A DNA stretch of 10,875 bases from an uncultured beta proteobacterium (GTDB lineage: Bacteria; Pseudomonadota; Gammaproteobacteria; Burkholderiales; SG8-39), in contig CADEDU010000095.1 in NCBI GenBank assembly GCA_902826155.1, forward strand, positions 1 through 10,875, read 5' to 3'. Position numbers and translations under genes: made by a program. The notes under the pieces were generated by a model that saw only the letters and a list, made by a program, of their open reading frames with translations, was not told the DNA's origin and made no database searches. Of this stretch, positions 1 to 6,547 are shown one piece after another (position 1 is the stretch's first letter; every line of letters begins with the position of its first letter).

Positions 1-1626
1 GCGACGCTGCGTAGCGATCTGTCCAAACTTGCGGGCGAAGGCATCGAGGCGCTCACTGTATCGCTGATGAATGCCTACACCAACGGCACTCACGAGCAGA
101 AGATCCGTACGATCGCCGAGCAGTTGTTGCCCGGTGTGCCGGTGTCGATTTCGTCGGAGATCGTCCCGGAGATGTACGAGTACGAACGTACCGAGACCAC
201 GGTGGTCAACTCGTACATTCGTCCGGTGGTCTCGAAGTACATCGAGAATCTGTACAACGAGCTGAACCGGCGCATGCATGGCGTGCAGTTGCACATCCTG
301 CGCTCCGACGGCGGACTGTCGTCGGAGGCCGCGGCCAAGGCGATGCCGGTGAACCTGCTGATGAGCGGGCCGGCGGGTGGCGTGTCGGGAGCGATCTGGA
401 CCGCCAAGCAGGCGGGCTTCAAGAACATGCTGACGTTCGATATGGGCGGCACCTCCACCGACGTGGCGCTGATACAGGACGGCGTCGCGCAGACCCGTCG
501 TGAAACGCGCGTGGCCGATGTCACCGTGCGAGCACCATCGGTCGACGTGCGCACCGTCGGTGCCGGCGGCGGATCGATCGCCTACGTGCCCGAGCTCACC
601 AAAGCGTTGCGGGTCGGGCCGCAAAGCGCGGGCGCCAAGCCCGGACCGGCTGCGTATGGCAAGGGCGGGCTCAAGCCGACCGTCACCGACGCCAATGTCG
701 TGCTCGGCTATCTGCCTTCGTCGTCGCGGCTGGGCGGCGAGATGAAGCTCGACTATGCCGCCGCCGAAAAAGCGATCAAGACCGTCGCCGACGCGATCGG
801 CCTGCCGCTCAAGGAGGCCGCCGAAGGCATCGTCAAGATCGTCAACGAGAACATGTTCGGCGCGCTGCGGCTCGTCTCGGTCGAGCAGGGCTTCGATCCG
901 CGCGACTTCGCGCTGATCGGCTTCGGTGGTGCCGGGCCGCTGCACGCCAACGCGCTGGGCAAGTTGATGAGTTCCTGGCCGGTCATCATCCCTCCCGGAC
1001 CGGGCGTGTTGTGCGCCTACGGCGATGCGACGACCCGGGTGCGCAACGAGGCGTCACGCACGTTCGTGCGCCGCTTCGACGACACCAGCGACAGCGAAGT
1101 GCTCGGCATCCTGCGCGATCTCGAAGCGTCTGCAGTGCAGGCACTCGATGACGAAGGTGTGCCGCGCAGCGAACAGGTCACGCAGTATCAGATCGATCTG
1201 CGTTACGCCGGCCAGGGCATGCGCCTCACGGTGAACCTGAGCCCGGACGAATTCGCGAGCGGCGGACTAACCGAACTGGGTCGGCGGTTCGACGATCTGC
1301 ACGAGCAGCTGTTCACCTTCCGGCTCGATGCGCAGCGCGAGCTGTACAACCTGCGCGCGGTCGTCCAGGGCCGCGAGAACCTGGCGCGCGCCGTTCAACT
1401 GCCCAAGGGCAACGGCGACGCATCGGCAGCGGTGCAGGAACAGACGACGATCTTTTTCGAGGGGCGGGACCACCAGGCACGCGTCTACAACCGCACGCTT
1501 CTCAAGGCGGGGGATCGCATTGCCGGACCAGCGATCGTCATCGAGATGGATGCCACCTCACTCATCCTGCCCGAGCACGTCGGCGAGGTCGACCCGCTGG
1601 GCAACATCCTGATCCGTCCGGCGTAG
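1..1626 (+). CDS. hyuA: Hydantoinase/oxoprolinase subunit A (HyuA family), 5'-truncated by the window edge
   Basis: This is the ATP-binding subunit of a hydantoinase/5-oxoprolinase-type enzyme. In the family it works with HyuB to open cyclic amides (hydantoins, 5-oxoproline), and relatives include acetone and acetophenone carboxylases. The frame is open from base 1, and the first codons (ATLRSDLSKLAGEGIEALTV) are family-like. The ATG at 67 is therefore internal and the true start lies upstream. 541 residues are visible; members are usually near 700, so I estimate about 150 N-terminal residues are missing. Visible motifs are GPAGGVSGA (residues 123-131), the actin/ASKHA-type phosphate loop FDMGGTSTDVAL (146-157), VGAGGGSIA (186-194) and GFGGAGPLHANALG near 300. 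The C-terminal beta-rich domain is present. The gene ends in two consecutive TAG codons, 64 bp before hyuB, in an evident operon. The substrate cannot be read from the sequence. Confidence 0.93.
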   Translation, partial: ATLRSDLSKLAGEGIEALTVSLMNAYTNGTHEQKIRTIAEQLLPGVPVSISSEIVPEMYEYERTETTVVNSYIRPVVSKYIENLYNELNRRMHGVQLHILRSDGGLSSEAAAKAMPVNLLMSGPAGGVSGAIWTAKQAGFKNMLTFDMGGTSTDVALIQDGVAQTRRETRVADVTVRAPSVDVRTVGAGGGSIAYVPELTKALRVGPQSAGAKPGPAAYGKGGLKPTVTDANVVLGYLPSSSRLGGEMKLDYAAAEKAIKTVADAIGLPLKEAAEGIVKIVNENMFGALRLVSVEQGFDPRDFALIGFGGAGPLHANALGKLMSSWPVIIPPGPGVLCAYGDATTRVRNEASRTFVRRFDDTSDSEVLGILRDLEASAVQALDDEGVPRSEQVTQYQIDLRYAGQGMRLTVNLSPDEFASGGLTELGRRFDDLHEQLFTFRLDAQRELYNLRAVVQGRENLARAVQLPKGNGDASAAVQEQTTIFFEGRDHQARVYNRTLLKAGDRIAGPAIVIEMDATSLILPEHVGEVDPLGNILIRPA

Positions 1627-1650
1627 TAGATCGAGGCACGACCCGCCCGG

Positions 1651-1668
1651 CGCACGCACGCACGCACG
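1651..1668. repeat. Short CGCA tandem repeat in the hyuA-hyuB spacer
   Basis: Four and a half copies of CGCA lie in the 64-bp gap between hyuA and hyuB. The rest of the gap is A/C-rich and holds only a weak Shine-Dalgarno-like stretch (CGAGA, about 1678-1682) before the hyuB ATG. The run could vary in length by slippage and so alter the spacing, but no coding frame depends on it. Confidence 0.6.
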
Positions 1669-1690
1669 AAAATCGAACGAGACACACACG

Positions 1691-3586
1691 ATGCCTGCAA
1701 CCATCATCCAGTCGAACACCCGGCCGTTCAACAAGGTCGACGTCGACCCTATCACGCTCGACATCATCGAGAACGCGCTAAAGAACGCGCGCACCGAGAT
1801 GGACGCGGTGCTGTTCCGCACCGCCATGTCGCCGGGCATCCGCGAGCAGCACGATGCGTTTCCGATGATCGCCAATCCGCAGGGCAAGATGGTGGTGGGC
1901 CAGTTCGGTTCGTTCTTCTCCGGGTTCATCGCCGGCTATCAGGGCGACATCGAAGAAGGCGACATCTTCCTCACCAACGATCCGTACGGCTGCAACGGCG
2001 CGGTGAGCCATCTGAACGACTGGCTCACGCTGATGCCGATCTACATCGACGGGCGCATCGTCGCCTGGGGCGCGATGTTCGGCCACATGACCGATATCGG
2101 CGGCAAGGTGCCCGGCAGCCTGCCCACCGATGCGGCGCAGATCTTCGAGGAAGGCATCCAGATCCCGCCGATCAAGATCTATCGCAAGGGGCAGCTGAAC
2201 CAGGAGGTACTCAACCTCATCCTGCGCAATTGCCGGCTACCCGAGTGGAACAAGTCGGACTTCAACGCGATCGTCGCGGCGCTGCGCATGGCCGAGCGTC
2301 GCGTGCGCGAGATGGCTGCGCGATTCGGCGTCGATCAGCTCGTCTGCGGCATGCAGGAAATGCTCGATCGCAACAAGAAGGCGATGAGCGCGATCCTGAA
2401 GATCGTCGTGCCGGAGAAGAAGCAGTACTTCGAGGACTACATCGACGACGACGGCATGGGCATGGGCCCGTACAAGATCGCCTGCCATCTGTGGCGCGAA
2501 GGCGACCGCGTGATCTTCGATTTCGCCGGCACCGATCCGCAGTCGATCAGCTCGGTGAACTTCCTGCTGAACGAGGAAATGTTCAAGATGTTCCTCGGCT
2601 CGTTCTTCATCAACATCTTCGATCCGCAGATCTTGTTCAACGACGGCTTCTACGATCTGGTCGACGTGCGCATTCCGCGCGGCTCGATCCTCAAGCCGAT
2701 CCGCCCTGCGGCGTTGAGTTCGCGCACCCACATGCTGGCGCGCATCTTCGACATCATGAGCGGGCTGCTCGGCCAGGGCTCGCCGGACGCGCTGTGTGCA
2801 GCCGGGTTTTCCGATAGCCCGCACTTCATGTACTCCGGCTACAACCGGCAAGGCGAGTGGTACCAGCTCTACCAGATCGGCTTCGGCGGCGTACCCGGCC
2901 GCCCTGCCGGCGACGGTCCGGATGGTCACTCGCTATGGCCGGCGTTCACCAACGTGCCGAACGAGTTTCTCGAAGCGTACTTTCCGTTGCGCATCGTCAA
3001 GTACGAAACGATCGCTGACTCCGGCGGGCCCGGCCTGCACCGTGGCGGCAACGGCTTGTCGATGGGCTATCAGTTCCTCGAGCCCGGCGAGATCTCGATC
3101 CACGACGATCGCTGGTTGACGCACCCCTGGGGCGTGAACGGCGGTCTCCCCGGACGGCGCAGCGACAAGCTGATGGTGCGCGCCGACGGTTCCAAGCAAT
3201 GGATGGAATCGAAATGCGACCGCGTGAAAGTGGTCGCGGGCGACACCTTGTACTTCAACACCTGGGGCGGCGGCGGCTGGGGCGATCCGCTCAAGCGCGA
3301 AGCGAAGAGGGTCGCCCAGGATGTGCGGCGCGGACTGGCGACCGTGGAAGGCGCCAAGCGCTATGGCGTGGTGCTCAAGACCGATCTGTCCGTCGACCAA
3401 CGCGCAACCGACGATCTGCGCGCGCGCATGGCTAGTGAACGCGGCACGCCGGAACTGTTCAACCGCGGCGGCACCGTCGACGAACTGAAGGCGCGCTGCA
3501 AGGCCGATACGCACATCGATCCGCCGCGCGCGCCGGTGTTCCAGAAGTGGATGGGGCGTCAGGATGCTCCGGCGCCTGCCAGATAG
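1691..3586 (+). CDS. hyuB: Hydantoinase/oxoprolinase subunit B (HyuB family)
   Basis: This is the partner subunit of HyuA. In this family the B subunit combines with the ATP-using A subunit to hydrolyse hydantoin or 5-oxoproline-like rings, or to carboxylate ketones in related enzymes; it should act in the cytoplasm. The 631-residue protein has the full family pattern: VDPITLDIIENALKNA near the N-terminus (18-33), GDIFLTNDPYG (90-100), SHLNDW (106-111), GHMTDIGG (131-138), FDFAGTDPQS (about 277-286), GGPGLHRGGNGL (about 445-456) and GGGGWGDP (about 526-533). A tail of about 100 residues follows, including DVRRGLATVEGAKRYGVVL. The ATG at 1691 fits the family N-terminus, though the ribosome site is weak. 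No signal peptide or membrane segment is visible. It is co-oriented with hyuA and surely co-transcribed. Its stop lies only 9 bp from the stop of the convergent gene. Specificity is unknown. Confidence 0.94.
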   Translation: MPATIIQSNTRPFNKVDVDPITLDIIENALKNARTEMDAVLFRTAMSPGIREQHDAFPMIANPQGKMVVGQFGSFFSGFIAGYQGDIEEGDIFLTNDPYGCNGAVSHLNDWLTLMPIYIDGRIVAWGAMFGHMTDIGGKVPGSLPTDAAQIFEEGIQIPPIKIYRKGQLNQEVLNLILRNCRLPEWNKSDFNAIVAALRMAERRVREMAARFGVDQLVCGMQEMLDRNKKAMSAILKIVVPEKKQYFEDYIDDDGMGMGPYKIACHLWREGDRVIFDFAGTDPQSISSVNFLLNEEMFKMFLGSFFINIFDPQILFNDGFYDLVDVRIPRGSILKPIRPAALSSRTHMLARIFDIMSGLLGQGSPDALCAAGFSDSPHFMYSGYNRQGEWYQLYQIGFGGVPGRPAGDGPDGHSLWPAFTNVPNEFLEAYFPLRIVKYETIADSGGPGLHRGGNGLSMGYQFLEPGEISIHDDRWLTHPWGVNGGLPGRRSDKLMVRADGSKQWMESKCDRVKVVAGDTLYFNTWGGGGWGDPLKREAKRVAQDVRRGLATVEGAKRYGVVLKTDLSVDQRATDDLRARMASERGTPELFNRGGTVDELKARCKADTHIDPPRAPVFQKWMGRQDAPAPAR

Positions 3587-3595
3587 GCACGCGAC

Positions 3596-4291
3596 TCAAC
3601 TCTGAGCAGGCACGCCGCGCCGCAAGTCGATGCCGAACTTGTCGCTGATGATCGCCACGATCTGATCGTAGACGCAGCCCGCGCGCACGGTCTGGAAGCT
3701 GCGTAGATCGACGATCGTGCTGCCCAACCCTTGGGTGTTGTGATAGGGCACCAAGCCGTAGTCGATCTCGATATCGGCGATGCGGCGCACCTGTGCCTCT
3801 ACCTCCTGCAGCACGAACTTGCTGCCCGATAGCGACACGTTCGCCGACGAGCCCGCCACGCCATAGGCGCTCTCACGAGCCAAGCGCGCGATCTCGTCGT
3901 GCAGCGGACCGGCGTTCAGCAGCACGTCCATCGTCTCGGCTTTCGTGGCGTTTCGCAGCGTGAACGGCGGCAGCCCCGCGGCCAACGGATGCTCGGCACG
4001 GAACGGCGCCACCACCGAGAACGGCAGATCGTGATCCTGAGTGATGGTGCGCACGACCTCGCGCGCCAGATCCGAGACGTGCAGCAGTTCATTGAAGAGC
4101 TGCCAGTCGCCGAGGTTGCCACATGGCTTGTCGAACGATCGCTCTTTCGCCGCATACATGCGCCGGATGGCATCGTCCTCGTGTCCGACGACGGCGTAGC
4201 CCACGCTCAGCGGAATGATCGCCACCCCACCCTTGCGTACAACATCGAAAACGCGTGCCGCGTCCTCTCTGATCGGCCGGCCTTCAAACAC
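3596..4291 (-). CDS. Divergent YrdC/Sua5/YciO-family protein
   Basis: The fold is that of the YrdC domain. Family enzymes TsaC/Sua5 make threonylcarbamoyl-AMP from threonine, bicarbonate and ATP for tRNA t6A37; YciO-type paralogues have less certain roles. I place the start at GTG 4291 (231 residues), because upstream reading would run far into the neighbouring membrane-protein gene and the first family-like residues follow this codon. A GAGG lies 11 nt upstream. Recognisable elements are GGVAIIPLSVGYAVVG (21-36), the K-x-R of AAKERS (K49, R51), SSANVSLSG (148-156, matching the family SANxSG) and GSTIVDL...VRAGCVYD (190-209). The usual PTDTVYGL entry motif reads PLSVGYAV (27-34), so this is probably a paralogue rather than the essential TsaC. 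The Sua5 C-terminal domain is absent. It is last in the minus-strand operon and overlaps the upstream gene by 8 nt if the start is right. Confidence 0.82.
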   Translation of the reverse strand: MFEGRPIREDAARVFDVVRKGGVAIIPLSVGYAVVGHEDDAIRRMYAAKERSFDKPCGNLGDWQLFNELLHVSDLAREVVRTITQDHDLPFSVVAPFRAEHPLAAGLPPFTLRNATKAETMDVLLNAGPLHDEIARLARESAYGVAGSSANVSLSGSKFVLQEVEAQVRRIADIEIDYGLVPYHNTQGLGSTIVDLRSFQTVRAGCVYDQIVAIISDKFGIDLRRGVPAQS

Positions 4292-4589
4292 GGCCGTCGG
4301 CGCCTCGTCCGCGACCCGAGTTCGACCTGTCTTCCAGGCGCACGTCGTCGCGCACCTCGTAGATCTCGGTCGATTCGATGATGCGGCCACCTTGCGATTG
4401 CTGCTGTTCACGCATGGCGCGACGCACGGCGCGCGTTTTCCACCACAAATAACCGAACGCACCCAGCCCCACCACCGCGAGCGCAACGAACAGCGCCACC
4501 GAAAACAGCAGGGCGAACACCAGCGCCACTGCGCCGATGACCACGCCGACGATCCGGCTCAACACACCCGTTGCGCCCGCTCGATTCAT
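4284..4589 (-). CDS. Small two-helix membrane protein of unknown function
   Basis: A 101-residue protein whose residues 9-49 are almost wholly hydrophobic (VGVVIGAVALVFALLFSVAL, then FVALAVVGLGAFGYLWW). That is enough for two closely spaced membrane helices or a helical hairpin. A strongly basic patch follows (KTRAVRRAMR, 51-60), predicting a cytoplasmic C-terminus by the positive-inside rule. After it comes a polar tail containing GGRIIESTEIYEVRDD. I recall similar small proteins (hydrophobic N-half, WWKTR-like junction, acidic 'EGE/VxDD' tail) in proteobacteria, but no function is known to me. The ATG at 4589 lies 5 nt after the psiF-like stop, and the stop TGA (4284-4286) overlaps the probable GTG start of the YrdC-like gene. 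All three are therefore probably translated in a coupled way. The C-terminal few residues are supported mainly by the open frame. Confidence 0.75.
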   Translation of the reverse strand: MNRAGATGVLSRIVGVVIGAVALVFALLFSVALFVALAVVGLGAFGYLWWKTRAVRRAMREQQQSQGGRIIESTEIYEVRDDVRLEDRSNSGRGRGADGRV

Positions 4590-4594
4590 GGGTT

Positions 4595-4834
4595 TCAGCT
4601 GCCTACCGCTTCCGCCATGCACTTCTTGATGTTGCTGTCCTTGGCGGCGCCGGCGAGCTTCTTCTGGGCCGCGGCTTTCTCGCACGTGGCCTTGGCGCTC
4701 TCTTCGCACTTCTTCATGAAGCTGTTGAGGGCCGCGCCAGCCAGCTTCTTGTCGGTCGCTTCGAGCTTGCAGGCGGCGGCTTGCGCACCGAACGCGAACA
4801 TCGCCAGCACCGTACCGATAATCAGTCTTTGCAT
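4595..4834 (-). CDS. psiF: PsiF-repeat secreted small protein with two Cys-bounded modules
   Basis: A 79-residue exported protein of the PsiF-repeat family, named after the E. coli phosphate-starvation-inducible gene psiF; the molecular role of the family is unknown. Residues 1-20 form a signal peptide (MQRLIIGTVLAMFAFGAQA, cleavage likely after AQA). The mature part holds two imperfect repeats of 22 residues, at 22-43 and 51-72. Each starts and ends with cysteine and carries KKLAGAA and KKC; 13 of 22 positions are identical by my count. Cys22, 43, 51 and 72 are the only cysteines, which suggests two disulfides in the periplasm. The start is fixed by a strong AAGGAGG 7 nt upstream of ATG 4834. 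It is first in the psiF, membrane protein, YrdC operon. I see no convincing Pho box, so regulation by phosphate should not be assumed. It is highly lysine- and alanine-rich, unlike its neighbours. Confidence 0.9.
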   Translation of the reverse strand: MQRLIIGTVLAMFAFGAQAAACKLEATDKKLAGAALNSFMKKCEESAKATCEKAAAQKKLAGAAKDSNIKKCMAEAVGS

Positions 4835-4841
4835 CGTCAAG

Positions 4842-4848
4842 CCTCCTT
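4842..4848 (-). promoter_or_regulatory. Strong ribosome binding site of the psiF-like gene
   Basis: Read on the minus strand this is AAGGAGG, 7 nt before ATG 4834. It is the best Shine-Dalgarno match in the window. It decides the start of the small secreted protein over in-frame codons further upstream, which would add a non-signal N-terminus. Confidence 0.9.
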
Positions 4849-4894
4849 TTGTTGGTTCGAGGTCTGCAACAGGGATGGTCCGCAACCGCGGGCG

Positions 4895-4924
4895 ATTGTA
4901 CTGATGCGCGCAAGCGTCGGTCAC
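4895..4924 (-). promoter_or_regulatory. Candidate sigma70-type promoter for the psiF operon
   Basis: On the minus strand GTGACC (4919-4924, four of six matches to TTGACA) is followed after 18 bp by TACAAT (4895-4900, five of six to TATAAT). This would start transcription near 4888 and give a leader of about 55 nt before ATG 4834. It is found by eye only; the 18-bp spacer is slightly long. Confidence 0.45.
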
Positions 4925-4949
4925 CTCGCATTTGATGCACAATCGTCGC

Positions 4950-4991
4950 GCTTGTTCCCGACCGCTTGTTTCCGACCTTCTCATCCCGACC
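4950..4991. repeat. Three tandem 14-bp units upstream of tldD
   Basis: Units at 4950-4963 (GCTTGTTCCCGACC), 4964-4977 (GCTTGTTTCCGACC) and 4978-4991 (TTCTCATCCCGACC) abut exactly. The first two match at 13 of 14 positions. The third shares the 3' octamer TCCCGACC with the first. The octamers start at 4956, 4970 and 4984. The array lies in the divergent spacer, 53-94 bp upstream of the tldD-like start, where operator sites or duplicated promoter DNA would be expected. No known regulator site was recognised. Confidence 0.7.
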
Positions 4992-5043
4992 TGCGACCGT
5001 GTGCGAACACACGCACCGACCGCATCGATCCGGCACCCGCCCC

Positions 5044-6516
5044 GTGAACCACCACGCGATCGTCCAACGATTCCTCCGATTGATCCCCGCCGGGAGAAGC
5101 GGCTCGATCCGCCTGGTCGAATCTCACAGCGAACGCGTCGCGGTGCGCCAGGATGTCGTGCAACCGCTGCACACCGACGCCAGTGCCGGCGCGATGATCA
5201 CGATCATCGCTGGCGGCGGGATGGGATACGCGGCCAGCGCAGACCTGAGCGAAGCCGGCTTGCAACACGCGATCGAGCGCGCAACGCAATGGGCTCGGCT
5301 GAGCGCGGGACGCACCGTGGCGAATTTCGCCGACATTCCGCTCGCGCAAGCGCGCGGCATCTACAGCAGCGTTGTCGCCAAACCCTGGACCACGGTGTCG
5401 CTTGCCGAGAAGCTCGAGTTGCTGCGCGAGCTATGCGCCAGCATGGCCCTGAACGCAAGCATGACGACGAACGCAACCAAGACACAGGAGGCGCGCATCG
5501 TCGATCGCAGCGCCTGGCTCTGGTATGCCGACAAGCACACCACGCTTGCGACTTCGGAGGGCGGACTGATCGAGCAGCACTTCACCTATCTGGTGCCGAT
5601 GCTGAGCGCAACCGCCAATGCCGGCACCGAAACGCAGACGCGCACGCTCGGCGGCATGGCTCACGTGCGTCAAGGCGGCTGGGAGACCCTCGCGGCGAGC
5701 GGCTTCACGGAACAGGCACCGCGCATCGCCGACGAAGCGCTGCAGCTGTTGAGCGCGCCGAACTGTCCGAGCGGCGTGATGGACGTGGTCCTCGCGCCCG
5801 ATCAGATGGTGCTGCAGATCCACGAATCGATCGGCCATCCGCTCGAGCTCGACCGCATCCTCGGCGACGAGCGCAACTACGCCGGCACGAGCTTCGTCAC
5901 GCCCGAGATGTTCGGCAGTTATCGCTACGGCTCGGATCTGCTCAACATCACGTTCGATCCGGGCCATCGCGAGCAGGCCGCGAGCTATGGCTTCGACGAC
6001 GAAGGCACGCCGGCCACGCGCGAGCATCTGATTCGCGACGGCATGCTGCTGCGCGGGCTGGGCGGACGCACCTCCCAGATCCGGAGCGGCCTTGCAGGCG
6101 TGGCCAACGCGCGCGCCACCGATTGGAACCGCCCGCCGATCGATCGCATGGCCAACATCAACCTCGAGCCGGGCACCGAATCGCTGGAGTCGCTGATCGC
6201 GAACGTGAACGATGGCGTGCTGATGCGCGCCAACCGGTCGTGGTCGATCGACGATTCGCGCAACAAGTTCCAGTTCGGCTGCGAATGGGGTCAGCGCATC
6301 GAGCGCGGACGGCTCACGCACGTTGTGAAGAATCCCAACTATCGCGGCATCTCGGCCACCTTCTGGCGCAATTTGAGTGGCGTCGGTGCAGCGCAGACCC
6401 TGGAGGTGCTCGGCACGCCGTATTGCGGCAAGGGCGAGCCGAACCAGGCGATCGACGTCGGCCACGCCGCACCGCCCTGCCGCTTCAGCGACGTCGACGT
6501 GTTCGGCGGCGCATGA
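5044..6516 (+). CDS. tldD: TldD-like zinc metallopeptidase subunit
   Basis: This is the catalytic-type subunit of a TldD/TldE (PmbA) metallopeptidase. In E. coli the TldD-TldE complex is cytoplasmic, trims unfolded peptides, and matures microcin B17 and degrades the antitoxin CcdA. The protein has 490 residues counted from GTG 5044. The N-terminal domain is typical (SIRLVESHSERVAVRQDVVQ, then MITIIAGGGMGYAAS). The zinc motif HESIGHPLELD (HEXXXHXXXXD; H260, E261, H265, D270) is intact. The conserved late cysteine, the expected third zinc ligand, is C461 in PYCGKGEPNQ, so it should be catalytically active. The start rests on the family-like N-terminus. No clear Shine-Dalgarno precedes it, and the next in-frame ATG (MITII) would cut the N-terminal domain. 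It is followed after 31 nt by the pmbA-like gene, whereas the E. coli genes are unlinked. Substrate unknown. Confidence 0.93.
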   Translation: MNHHAIVQRFLRLIPAGRSGSIRLVESHSERVAVRQDVVQPLHTDASAGAMITIIAGGGMGYAASADLSEAGLQHAIERATQWARLSAGRTVANFADIPLAQARGIYSSVVAKPWTTVSLAEKLELLRELCASMALNASMTTNATKTQEARIVDRSAWLWYADKHTTLATSEGGLIEQHFTYLVPMLSATANAGTETQTRTLGGMAHVRQGGWETLAASGFTEQAPRIADEALQLLSAPNCPSGVMDVVLAPDQMVLQIHESIGHPLELDRILGDERNYAGTSFVTPEMFGSYRYGSDLLNITFDPGHREQAASYGFDDEGTPATREHLIRDGMLLRGLGGRTSQIRSGLAGVANARATDWNRPPIDRMANINLEPGTESLESLIANVNDGVLMRANRSWSIDDSRNKFQFGCEWGQRIERGRLTHVVKNPNYRGISATFWRNLSGVGAAQTLEVLGTPYCGKGEPNQAIDVGHAAPPCRFSDVDVFGGA

Positions 6517-6547
6517 GTCGCTCACCTTTACCTCCACCGAGCCAGCC

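Noticed and set aside
67..1626. ATG at 67 as the start of hyuA
   Set aside because: The frame is open and family-like from base 1, so this methionine is internal and the gene is cut by the window edge.
1651..1668. The CGCA run as a phase-variation switch
   Set aside because: It lies between genes, not in a coding frame, and is short; at most it changes spacing slightly.
4292..4486. An N-terminal extension of the YrdC-like protein to ATG 4486
   Set aside because: The added residues are arginine-rich, unlike the family, and lie inside the membrane-protein gene in another frame; GTG 4291 fits better.
4835..4990. A Pho box upstream of the psiF-like gene
   Set aside because: No pair of CTGTCAT-like heptamers spaced by 4 bp was found, so phosphate control is not supported here.
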